64,000 nt of DNA, from positions 1,426,001 to 1,490,000 of the forward strand of contig NZ_JBNAMV010000004.1 in NCBI RefSeq assembly GCF_049705945.1, in the 5' to 3' direction. The notes below the pieces were generated by a model, which saw only the letters and a program-made list of their open reading frames with translations, ran no database searches and had not been told where the DNA came from. This stretch comes from Salarchaeum japonicum_A (GTDB lineage: Archaea > Halobacteriota > Halobacteria > Halobacteriales > Halobacteriaceae). Every line of letters begins with the position of its first letter. Position 1 is the first letter of the stretch. The position numbers and the translations under genes were made by a program. Below, one piece after another: positions 9,058-15,928 of this stretch.

Positions 9058-9699
9058 TCACGCTTCCTTGCGGCGGTATGCGAGGAAGGAGTACGCGACG
9101 GTGTAGCCGGCGGCGAGCAGGGTCGGGACGAGTACGAAGACGATGGCGTAGGCCGGGAGGAGGAGGCCGCCGAGCGCGAGAACGGCCGCGAGTTTGAACG
9201 CGAGCGCGCCGCGCTCGTTGGTTTCGCGCCAGACGTCGTCGTCGCTGAGCGTCCACGGGGTACGGATGCCGACGAACCAGTTCGGTTCCGCCCGTTCGAG
9301 GAGGACGCCGCAGGCGTAGAGGAGTACGGCTAACGCGGGCGTGAGCGCTTGTCCGATCGGAATCTCGTAGCCGAGGTTCCACGCGAGCGTTATCGCGTGG
9401 ACGTACGTCAGAAAGCCCGCGGTCCCGGCGACGAACCCCTCGTAGACGCCGCGGAACGCCTCGTAGTGGTCTTTTCGCGGGTCGATACTCGGCGCGACGA
9501 GCATCACGCCGACGACGAGCGCAGTGATGGCGGGGAGAACGAACGCGCCCACGGTCCGCGACATCGTGCCGTCGACGTCGCCGCTCGCGTTCCAGTGCGT
9601 CGCCATCTCCCGCGGAAGGTCGGGGTAGACGACCGCGCTCGCGGCGACCCCCGCGAGAACGAACAGGAGGGCGGCGGTGCGCTGGCGTCGATATTGCAC
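9058..9699 (-). CDS. SdpI/DUF1648 family membrane protein
   Basis: 213 residues from a GTG at 9699, with about six hydrophobic segments. The first extracellular stretch has the DUF1648 hallmark ATHWNASGDVDG. The C-terminal half has the SdpI-type NWFVGIRTPWTLSDDDVW motif. In Bacillus, SdpI is an immunity protein against a killing factor. In haloarchaea the role is unknown, and a general membrane function is just as possible. A perfect inverted repeat at 9710-9727 lies just upstream of the start. Confidence 0.85.
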   Translation of the reverse strand: MQYRRQRTAALLFVLAGVAASAVVYPDLPREMATHWNASGDVDGTMSRTVGAFVLPAITALVVGVMLVAPSIDPRKDHYEAFRGVYEGFVAGTAGFLTYVHAITLAWNLGYEIPIGQALTPALAVLLYACGVLLERAEPNWFVGIRTPWTLSDDDVWRETNERGALAFKLAAVLALGGLLLPAYAIVFVLVPTLLAAGYTVAYSFLAYRRKEA

Positions 9700-9709
9700 A
9701 CTTCGTCTT

Positions 9710-9727
9710 AGGAGGCCCCGGCCTCCT
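9710..9727. promoter_or_regulatory. Inverted repeat upstream of SdpI-like gene
   Basis: AGGAGGCC and GGCCTCCT form a perfect 8-base inverted repeat with a 2-base loop, starting 11 bases before the GTG start at 9699. It could be an operator or a hairpin in a short leader. No regulator gene is adjacent. Confidence 0.4.
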
Positions 9728-9814
9728 CATGCTTTCGCCGGTCACGCACTCCGACACGTGCAGTCTGGCGGAACTGAAACGGGCGAGGCGCGCGGAGCGC
9801 GCCGAGGGCGTTCT

Positions 9815-10072
9815 TCAGTAGTGTTCGTCGAGGTAGTCGACGATGTCGTCGCTCTCGTAGAGCGTCTCCTCGCGGGCGGTGTCGACGAGGTAGGGAATCT
9901 GGTCTTCGCCGCCGGCCGTGAGTTCGTCGTACGTGGTTTCGTTGGTCACGTCGCCGCCCATGCCGCCGGGGAGCCGGGGGTTGTGGATGACGTAGGAGAC
10001 GCCGAGTTCGCTGAGTTTCTCGCGGACTTTCGCACAGTGCGGGCAGCCTTCGGACTGGTAGAGTTCGAGCAC
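9815..10072 (-). CDS. Glutaredoxin-like / GST N-terminal domain protein
   Basis: 85 residues from a GTG at 10072; the longer frame to 10129 has an atypical N-terminus. It has the thioredoxin-fold redox site CPHC at residues 10-13, then a cis-Pro segment (QIPYLVD) and a C-terminal DDIVDYLDEHY helix, typical of glutathione S-transferase N-terminal/glutaredoxin domains. It is probably a small cytosolic thiol-disulfide protein. Haloarchaea use gamma-glutamylcysteine rather than glutathione, so the partner thiol is inferred to differ. Confidence 0.85.
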   Translation of the reverse strand: MLELYQSEGCPHCAKVREKLSELGVSYVIHNPRLPGGMGGDVTNETTYDELTAGGEDQIPYLVDTAREETLYESDDIVDYLDEHY

Positions 10073-10103
10073 ACCGGGACGTCTCGCGGAAGCGAGGTAA
10101 ACG

Positions 10104-10778
10104 TTAGCGAACCGGCGGATAGGTGGCACGAGCTATCCACTCACGGAGGTCGCGTGCGCCCTCGGCGTCGAAGCGGAGCGGGCGTCGCCACCACGGCCCC
10201 TTCCCGGAGTCTTCGGAGTAGTCGGTGACGACGCGGTTCGCGTCGACGCCGCGCTCACCACTCAGGGGGACGGCGGTGTCGTACAGTCGGCTCTCGTCGG
10301 TTCCCTCGACGAGCACGGCGGCGTCGAACTCCTCGCGGGCGAGGTGGGCGTTCCACGGGAACGACGCGGGTTCCTCGGTGAGTGGGTCGCGTGCGAGCGT
10401 GAACTCCCCGATGAGGTACGCGCCCCAGTCGGGCGTCACCCAGGGTTCGGGGCCGTCGCCGTGACTGGTGAGCGTGGCGTAGAAGTAGAGGCGGTCGCCC
10501 GCGCGGAGTTCGCTGATCGGGCGGGCTTTCACGCCGTGCGGGTCGCCGTACGTGTACGCGTCGCACGTCGGGTACTCCGCGAACGTCGGGTCGAGGTGGA
10601 CCGGCGTGTCGTCGGGCGTGTCGATGTCGAGTTCGAGCTCGCCGTACGTCGGCACCGCTTCCCGCGTGGGTTCGGATTCCGGGATAGGGACGTACTCGAA
10701 CCGGCCGTCCTCGTGGATCGGGCCGCGGAAGCCGGGTTGGTTCGTGTTCGCGGCGACGTTGATGGCGAGCGCGTCCAT
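10104..10778 (-). CDS. Nmad3-family putative nucleotide-modification protein
   Basis: 224 residues. The opening AINVAANTNQPGFRGPI followed by DGRFEYVPIPE matches, from memory, the Nmad3 family (nucleotide-modification-associated domain 3). That family is linked by context elsewhere to DNA base modification. The start ATG overlaps the TGA of the upstream acyltransferase by one base (TGATG), so the two are probably translated together. No virus genes are nearby, so a housekeeping role is possible. Function is known only by association. Confidence 0.7.
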   Translation of the reverse strand: MDALAINVAANTNQPGFRGPIHEDGRFEYVPIPESEPTREAVPTYGELELDIDTPDDTPVHLDPTFAEYPTCDAYTYGDPHGVKARPISELRAGDRLYFYATLTSHGDGPEPWVTPDWGAYLIGEFTLARDPLTEEPASFPWNAHLAREEFDAAVLVEGTDESRLYDTAVPLSGERGVDANRVVTDYSEDSGKGPWWRRPLRFDAEGARDLREWIARATYPPVR

Positions 10779-11668
10779 CAGATGTCTCGCTGGAACTCGT
10801 CGAACCCCTCGAAGTCGTCGGGGAGCGTGTACGGGATGCGGCGGTCCTCGCGGTCGCCCGCCGCCGACTCGGCGTCCTCGACGGGAATCGCGTCGCCCTC
10901 GAATCCGGGTTTGACGCGCACGCTCCGCGCGGGCATCCCAACGGCGACGTGGTGCGCGGGCACGTCCTGCTGGACGACCGCACGCGACCCGACGAGGCTG
11001 TTCTCGCCGACGGTGACACCCGCGCGAACGAGCGCGCCCTGCGTCACGCGCGCGTCGTCCTCGATGGTCGTGCGGTAGTTCGTCACCTCGGTCTGGTCGA
11101 CCACGTCGTGGTCGTGCGTGTAGACGTGCGCGCCGTCGCTGAGGCTCACGCGGTCGCCGATGTCGAGTTCGCCGCGGTCGTCGAGGTGCACGTCGTCGTG
11201 GATGACGACGTTGTCCCCGAGTTCGATGTTGTGGCCGTACGTCATCGAGACGCCCTTGAAGATGCGCAATCCCTCGCCGGCGTCCGCGAACAGGTGGCGG
11301 GCGAGCATCTGCCGGAACTCCAGCGCGAAGTCGACGTTGTCCGCGACAGGCGTGTTGTCGAACTGCCGCCACAGCCACTGCAGCGGCTTCGACTCCGCGA
11401 ACTTCTCCTCGTCCTTCTCAGCGTAGTACTCGGACTCCAGGGTGGCGTTCCGCGGGTCGTAGGACTGCAGGCGGGCCTCCTCGACGCTGGAGACGGTGTT
11501 CCCGTTCTGCCAGGCCTCGTAGGCCTCCCGGTCGCCGTTCAGGTCCACGAGCACGTCCTCGACGACCTCGTAGGTGTCCTCCGTCGAGAGCCGGTCGTCC
11601 ACCTCACCCACGAAGTCGCGGAGCGTCGCCTCCGCGTCGTCTGGGAGGGAGACGTGGCGTTTCGTCAT
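10778..11668 (-). CDS. Hexapeptide-repeat acyltransferase
   Basis: 296 residues from ATG MTKRHVSL at 11668. About 100 helical N-terminal residues precede a left-handed beta-helix region (about residues 125-235) with I/V-G-D-N style repeats, such as IELGDNVVIHDDVHLDDRG and VTVGENSLVGSRAVV. This is the fold of O-acetyl- and succinyl-transferases. The long N-terminal extension is unlike MaaT/LacA enzymes. The acceptor substrate is unknown. It is upstream of, and coupled to, the Nmad3 gene. Confidence 0.85.
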   Translation of the reverse strand: MTKRHVSLPDDAEATLRDFVGEVDDRLSTEDTYEVVEDVLVDLNGDREAYEAWQNGNTVSSVEEARLQSYDPRNATLESEYYAEKDEEKFAESKPLQWLWRQFDNTPVADNVDFALEFRQMLARHLFADAGEGLRIFKGVSMTYGHNIELGDNVVIHDDVHLDDRGELDIGDRVSLSDGAHVYTHDHDVVDQTEVTNYRTTIEDDARVTQGALVRAGVTVGENSLVGSRAVVQQDVPAHHVAVGMPARSVRVKPGFEGDAIPVEDAESAAGDREDRRIPYTLPDDFEGFDEFQRDI

Positions 11669-11838
11669 ACTCTGAGCGTCGAGTGGGACGTTGATAGGGG
11701 TTTCCGTCCCGACGCCGCCTGCCGTTACTCCACCACGGCTTCGCGGCCCCACCACGGCGTCGTCCGCTCGGTCGCGCTTGTTCCCGGCGCGTGGGAGGAA
11801 CCGCACCCGCTAAGTGGCCGCCGGCAGTACGCTCACAC

Positions 11839-12891
11839 ATGCAGCACCGCGAACTCGGTAACTCCGGCGTTGAGGTGAGCGAAGTCGGGTTCGGCGCGTG
11901 GGTCGTCGGCACCGACTGGTGGGGTGACCGCGACGAGGACGACCAGCGCGAGATGGTCGAACACGCCGTCGAACAGGGCATCACGTACTTCGACACGGGC
12001 GACGTCTACGGGCACGGGCAGAGCGAGGAGTACCTCGGGGACTTCCTCGCGCCCTACCGGGACGAGGTGACGCTCGCGACGAAGATCGGCTACGACTTCT
12101 ACAACAACCCGCAGGCCGGCCACGGCGAACTCCCGAAGGAGATGGACGCCGACTACCTCCGGGAGGCCATCGAGAAGAGCCTCGACCGCCTCGGCGTCGA
12201 GCGCGTGGAGTACCTCCAGCTCCACAATCCGAACGTCTCCGAGATGACGCCGGACGTGCTCGAAGTCCTCGACGAAGTCCGCGAGGAAGGCCTGACGGAC
12301 GCTATCGGCATCGCGCTCGGGCCGTCCATCGGCTGGCTCGCGGAGGGCGACTTCGGTATCGAGAACGAGTTCGACGGCGTCCAGTACGTCGGGAACCTCC
12401 TCGAGCAGGACGTCCACCAGCACTTCGTCGACACCGTCCGCGAGACGGGTTCGGACACCTCCCTCATCGCTCGCGTCCCGCACTCCTCCGGCATCCTGAA
12501 CGAACAGGTCACGCCCGACACCGAACTCGCGGACGACGACCACCGCGGGTTCCGGCCGGACGAGTGGTACGAGACCGGCTGGGAGAAAGTGGAGGCACTC
12601 CGATTCCTCGAACGAGAGGGCGAGCGCACGCTCGGCCAGGCGTCGATTCAGTGGTTGCTCTCCTTCGACGAGGTCGCGTCCGTCACGCCGACGTTCCGCT
12701 CGAAGAAGGACATCACGGAGTGGGCGGCCGCGCCCGACACGCCCGCGCTCAGCGACGAGGAGCAGGAACGCGTCGCCGACCTCTACACGTCGAACTTCGG
12801 TGTCGACCGCTTCGACGGCATGGAGGCGGCTGACTTCCGGACGAGCGTCGGCGGGGACGACCTCCGTGACGCCGGCCTGCTCGCGGACTGA
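11839..12891 (+). CDS. Aldo/keto reductase
   Basis: 350 residues from the ATG at 11839; the frame to 11791 is upstream extension. AKR barrel hallmarks are present: GFGAWVVG near the start, the catalytic FDTGDVYGHGQSEEYLG segment containing Asp and Tyr, LATKIGYDFY with the catalytic Lys, and LQLHNPN with the conserved His. It reduces carbonyls with NAD(P)H; the substrate is not readable. Its last ten codons (DLRDAGLLAD) occur again, with a different stop codon, at 12957-12990. Confidence 0.9.
   Translation: MQHRELGNSGVEVSEVGFGAWVVGTDWWGDRDEDDQREMVEHAVEQGITYFDTGDVYGHGQSEEYLGDFLAPYRDEVTLATKIGYDFYNNPQAGHGELPKEMDADYLREAIEKSLDRLGVERVEYLQLHNPNVSEMTPDVLEVLDEVREEGLTDAIGIALGPSIGWLAEGDFGIENEFDGVQYVGNLLEQDVHQHFVDTVRETGSDTSLIARVPHSSGILNEQVTPDTELADDDHRGFRPDEWYETGWEKVEALRFLEREGERTLGQASIQWLLSFDEVASVTPTFRSKKDITEWAAAPDTPALSDEEQERVADLYTSNFGVDRFDGMEAADFRTSVGGDDLRDAGLLAD
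12859..12889 (+). repeat. 31-base direct repeat, copy 1 (3' end of aldo/keto reductase)
   Basis: GACCTCCGTGACGCCGGCCT plus 11 more bases to GCGGACT. It encodes the last ten residues of the reductase and is followed by TGA. It is identical to 12957-12987. Confidence 0.95.
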
Positions 12892-12919
12892 ACGACGACG
12901 CTTTTATGGAACTTTTCGA

Positions 12920-12936
12920 GGCGGACAGTGTCCGCC
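12920..12936. terminator. Hairpin after aldo/keto reductase
   Basis: GGCGGACA and TGTCCGCC form a perfect 8-base stem around a single G, 29 bases after the reductase stop. A T-rich run precedes it and an A-rich run follows it. It may end transcription or mark a recombination joint between the two copies of the gene tail. Confidence 0.45.
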
Positions 12937-12956
12937 GAGGAAACTTTCCGGGACCT

Positions 12957-12987
12957 GACCTCCGTGACGCCGGCCTGCTCGCGGACT
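12957..12987 (+). repeat. 31-base direct repeat, copy 2
   Basis: Identical to 12859-12889, but followed by TAA instead of TGA. It encodes DLRDAGLLAD without an upstream gene, so it is a gene tail carried into the intergenic region. Confidence 0.95.
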
Positions 12988-13069
12988 AACCTCACTTATA
13001 CGCTTTCGATTTCACCGAACCCCCTTGTTTCCGGTCGAAACCCGGTGACTCCGCCGACGTATCGTGGCG

Positions 13070-13465
13070 CTATTTCACTTTCACTCCGCACTCTCGGAGA
13101 CGGTCGCGGCAGTCGTCGACGAACGACGGAACGCTCAGGTCCGTCTCGCCGTTCGTCCAGATGAGCACGCTCCGTCTCTCCGAGAGGAACACCTGATAGC
13201 CGACGCCGATGTCCGTCACCATCACGTCCGCGTACGTGGTATGTTCGTACGCCATGCTATCGAGGTACGCCTGTTCCGCCTCGAACAGCGCCTCCTCGTA
13301 CACGCCTTCCGCCGACCGGTCCTCGGCGCCCGCAAAGTACTCGTCTGCGGCGTCCTCTCCGTATAGAATCCTGTAGGAGTCCCTGTCGAACTCCATCACT
13401 ATCTCCAACCCATCCCCCACGCGCTCCTCCAGAAACGCCACGAACCCCTCGTACTTCCCGGTCAT
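13070..13465 (-). CDS. Hypothetical protein (131 aa)
   Basis: From the ATG at 13465 (MTGKYEGF) this is a 131-residue acidic soluble protein. It contains a central helix-rich part (YEEALFEAEQAYLDSMAYEH) and beta-rich ends, including QVFLSERRSVLIW. I do not recognise a catalytic motif; it resembles small roadblock-like or sensor-type proteins only loosely. It is bracketed on one side by a copied aldo/keto reductase tail and on the other by a copied pitA tail. It therefore seems to have arrived with a foreign allele of this intergenic region. Confidence 0.7.
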   Translation of the reverse strand: MTGKYEGFVAFLEERVGDGLEIVMEFDRDSYRILYGEDAADEYFAGAEDRSAEGVYEEALFEAEQAYLDSMAYEHTTYADVMVTDIGVGYQVFLSERRSVLIWTNGETDLSVPSFVDDCRDRLRECGVKVK

Positions 13466-13593
13466 ACGCGACGCCACGAACGCCCTCCAGAAAAACGTGT
13501 TCGCCCCAGCGAGAGGACACAGAAGCGGGCTGGGAACGGAACGGGAGCGTCGCGGTGCTGAGCGGCCGGGGAACGGTGCGGTCCTGACGCCGA

Positions 13594-13621
13594 CCGCGCG
13601 CCGTCGGCGCGCGGCCTTTTT
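13594..13621 (+). terminator. GC-rich hairpin followed by T-tract
   Basis: CCGCGCGCC and GGCGCGCGG pair around a 3-base loop and are followed by CC and five T. The shape is that of an intrinsic terminator reading rightward, yet no rightward gene ends just before it. It is part of a cluster of three hairpins between 13590 and 13775. Confidence 0.5.
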
Positions 13622-13628
13622 ATGTTAC

Positions 13629-13673
13629 TTTTTGCGAGCGGGGGTTCGCTCCGCGAACCCCGCTCGCAAAAAT
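13629..13673. terminator. Large bidirectional hairpin
   Basis: A stem of about 20 bases (TTTTTGCGAGCGGGG-type arm and its complement, one bulged G) flanked by T5 on the left and A5 on the right. It would act in either direction and lies just past the copied pitA tail at 13674-13715. Confidence 0.6.
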
Positions 13674-13715
13674 TTACGCGAGGAAGACGTGGCGGGGTCG
13701 GTCTGCGAGGGCGTC
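13674..13715 (-). repeat. Copy of the 3' end of pitA
   Basis: Read on the minus strand this encodes DALADRPRHVFLA and a TAA stop. The intact pitA ends in DVLADRPRHVFLA and TGA. Bases 13687-13710 are identical to 13819-13842 (24 bases) and the rest differs mostly at synonymous sites. It is a gene tail without a gene. Confidence 0.9.
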
Positions 13716-13725
13716 ACAACGCACC

Positions 13726-13771
13726 TTTTTTCGCCTCGGGTGCGCCGGAGGCGCACCGCTCGGCCAAAAAA
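13726..13771. terminator. Hairpin between copied and intact pitA ends
   Basis: GTGCGCC and GGCGCAC pair around GGA, with T6 to the left and A6 to the right. It is 35 bases past the pitA stop when read leftward, so it is the likely pitA terminator. Confidence 0.6.
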
Positions 13772-13805
13772 TCTGCACCAAAAAAGCGCGCCTACGGCGC
13801 GTGAG

Positions 13806-15296
13806 TCACGCCAAAAATACGTGGCGGGGTCGGTCTGCGAGGACGTCGCGGCCCCACTGGACGGTGTCGCGGAAGGCGTCGCTGCGGAAGAACTCGGTTG
13901 CGGCTTCCTGGGAGTCCCAGCGGGAGTCGATGAAGAACGCGTTTTCGTCGTTCGTGTCTTGGAGGAGGCGGGTCTGGCGGTGGCCGTCGATACCGGCGAG
14001 GGCGTCGCCGACGGCGTCGAACTTCTCCACGAAGTCGTCTCTGTGTTCGGGTTTGACGGTGTAGAACATGCCCATGGTGCCCCAGCCGTCGTCGGATTCG
14101 GCGACCTTGTCGGTGATACCGGGGAGGTCGTTGAGGAAGCCGGCGGCGGTGTCGGCGGCGCTCTGGGTGTCCCAGAGGGAGACGACGGCGGCCGAACCCT
14201 CGGTCGTGGGTTCGTAGACGGTGGTTTGGACGTGGGTGTCGTAGTGGTCGAAGCTCTCCGCGAGTTCGTCGACCGCGGATTCGAGTTCGTCCAGGTCGGC
14301 GTCGGAGTAGAGGCCGACGGCGTACACGTCCTCGCCGTGCGGCTTCCCGGCGTACACGTCGAGGTCCGCGAGTTCCTCACGCAGCGCGTCCCCGTCGCCG
14401 TCTCCGGCATTGTTCGACTCACTTCCGTGGTGAGCGGTCTCGCCCTCGTGGTCGTGGTGGCCGTCACCGCCGTGCGCGCTCTTGCCGTGCGCGTGGCCGT
14501 GTGCGTCGTCGCCCTCGGGCGTCGGAACGGATTCGCCGGCGAGGAACGCGTCGAAGTCCGCGGGCGGGAACCGTCGGCCGACGTAGAAGTCGCCGAACTC
14601 GCCGTACTTCGAGGACGCCTCGTCGAAGCGCATCTCGTACACGATGTCCTTGATGTCCGTCGGGTCGTCCCCGAACAGCGTCACGCCCCACTCCCAGTCG
14701 TCCAGGCCGACCGAGGACGCGATGACTTGCTTGATCTTCCCGGCGTACTCGCGGCCGACGTCGCCGTGGCCGGCCATGAGGTCCGCGCGCTCCTCGAAGT
14801 CGAGGTCGTACCAGTTCTGTCCGGGCTGCCGGCGCTTGCTCATCGGGTAGAACGAGACGTACGTGTCGTCGGGAATCTCGGGCGTGAGCTTCCCCTCAAT
14901 GTAGTTCTTCAGGCCGTCGTCCACCTCCTCGGGGTTCGTGAAGTACTCGTCGCTCACGTACCCCGACACCTCGCTCACGGAGACGTAGGAGTGCGCGCGC
15001 TCCGTGTACGCGGCGAATTCGGTCTGCTCGAACGACCGCTGGATGCGGTCGAGTTCGTCCAGGCTCTCCCGGAAGTGGAGGAAGAGGAGGTCCGCCTTGC
15101 TCCCGGTGACGCTGAATACCGCGGAGTCGCCCGCGTCGCTGCGCGCGAGCGCCTCCCGGTGCGTCTGGAACGACGCCGCGTCCTCGATGGCGGCCTCCCG
15201 GTCGCGTTCGGGCGCGTCCCGCCACGCGTCCCAGTCCACGGTCCGGAAGTCGTGCAGCGCGAACCAGCCCTCGTCCGTTTCGGGCGCGTCAACCAT
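13806..15296 (-). CDS. pitA: PitA-like haem protein: chlorite dismutase domain fused to antibiotic-biosynthesis-monooxygenase domain
   Basis: 496 residues from ATG MVDAPETD at 15296. Residues 1-250 form a chlorite dismutase/HemQ-like domain, with SFYPMSKRRQPGQNWYDLDFEERADLM-type sequence and the GHGDVGREYAGKI segment with a candidate haem-ligand His. A His-rich linker (HGHAHG, HHDHEG, about 262-285) leads to a C-terminal dimeric alpha-beta barrel with the pattern SRWDSQEAATEFF. This fusion is known from haloarchaeal PitA. The exact reaction is uncertain; haem binding or coproporphyrin decarboxylation is plausible. The last 13 codons are duplicated downstream. Confidence 0.88.
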   Translation of the reverse strand: MVDAPETDEGWFALHDFRTVDWDAWRDAPERDREAAIEDAASFQTHREALARSDAGDSAVFSVTGSKADLLFLHFRESLDELDRIQRSFEQTEFAAYTERAHSYVSVSEVSGYVSDEYFTNPEEVDDGLKNYIEGKLTPEIPDDTYVSFYPMSKRRQPGQNWYDLDFEERADLMAGHGDVGREYAGKIKQVIASSVGLDDWEWGVTLFGDDPTDIKDIVYEMRFDEASSKYGEFGDFYVGRRFPPADFDAFLAGESVPTPEGDDAHGHAHGKSAHGGDGHHDHEGETAHHGSESNNAGDGDGDALREELADLDVYAGKPHGEDVYAVGLYSDADLDELESAVDELAESFDHYDTHVQTTVYEPTTEGSAAVVSLWDTQSAADTAAGFLNDLPGITDKVAESDDGWGTMGMFYTVKPEHRDDFVEKFDAVGDALAGIDGHRQTRLLQDTNDENAFFIDSRWDSQEAATEFFRSDAFRDTVQWGRDVLADRPRHVFLA

Positions 15297-15406
15297 ACGC
15301 GGGAGTTGGGCGACCTCCGACAAGCAACTTTCGCGTTCGCGCTCTCGCTCGCCCGTATCGCCCCGACCGAAACCCTTTCCCTCATTCCCGGGAAAACGAC
15401 GAGAGA

Positions 15407-15928
15407 ATGCGTAAGAGCGGACCGCCGAAGGGACTCGTCTCGTACCTCGTCCTCGAACTCCTCGCGGAACAGCCACGGTACGGGTACGAACTCCTCAAGG
15501 AGATAACCGAACTCAGCGGCGGTCACTGGGAGCCATCCTACGGCTCCGTCTATCCGATTCTCTACAAGTTCGAGGAGAACGGCTGGGCCGAGCGCATCGA
15601 GCGCGAGGACGAACCCGACCGGAAGTACTTCGAACTCACCGACGAGGGCCGCGCGGAACTCGCGGAGAAGCGCGAGGAGGTCGGCGGCACCGCGAAGGAC
15701 TTCGCCGATATCATCCTCGGGTTCTACCACATGTACGCCGTGCTCGGCATCGACAACCGCTTCGGCGTGGAGAACCCCGAGGACGGCTGGCAGTTCGGCG
15801 AACAGTTCTCGGCGTGGATCGTCGAACAGGTCGTCCGCCACCACGAACACTACTTCGACACGACGTTCGAGCGAATCACGGACACGCCCGAGGAGTTCAA
15901 CGACCGGATGGGCGTCTCAGACGAGTAG
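15407..15928 (+). CDS. PadR-family transcriptional regulator
   Basis: 173 residues. An N-terminal winged helix of the PadR type is clear: GLVSYLVLELLAEQPRYGYEL, then SYGSVYPILYKFEENGWAE and a wing with RKYFELTDEGRAEL. A C-terminal helical dimerisation region follows (about 95-165). It starts 110 bases from the pitA start on the opposite strand, so it is a candidate regulator of pitA. The last 12 bases overlap the convergent site-2 protease gene. Confidence 0.9.
   Translation: MRKSGPPKGLVSYLVLELLAEQPRYGYELLKEITELSGGHWEPSYGSVYPILYKFEENGWAERIEREDEPDRKYFELTDEGRAELAEKREEVGGTAKDFADIILGFYHMYAVLGIDNRFGVENPEDGWQFGEQFSAWIVEQVVRHHEHYFDTTFERITDTPEEFNDRMGVSDE

Noticed and set aside
14340..14530. His/Asp-rich repeat region taken for a separate metal-binding gene
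   Set aside because: It is the linker between the two domains of PitA in one uninterrupted frame.
13497..15506. Long rightward open frame of 669 codons
   Set aside because: It is antisense to pitA and has no coherent domain.
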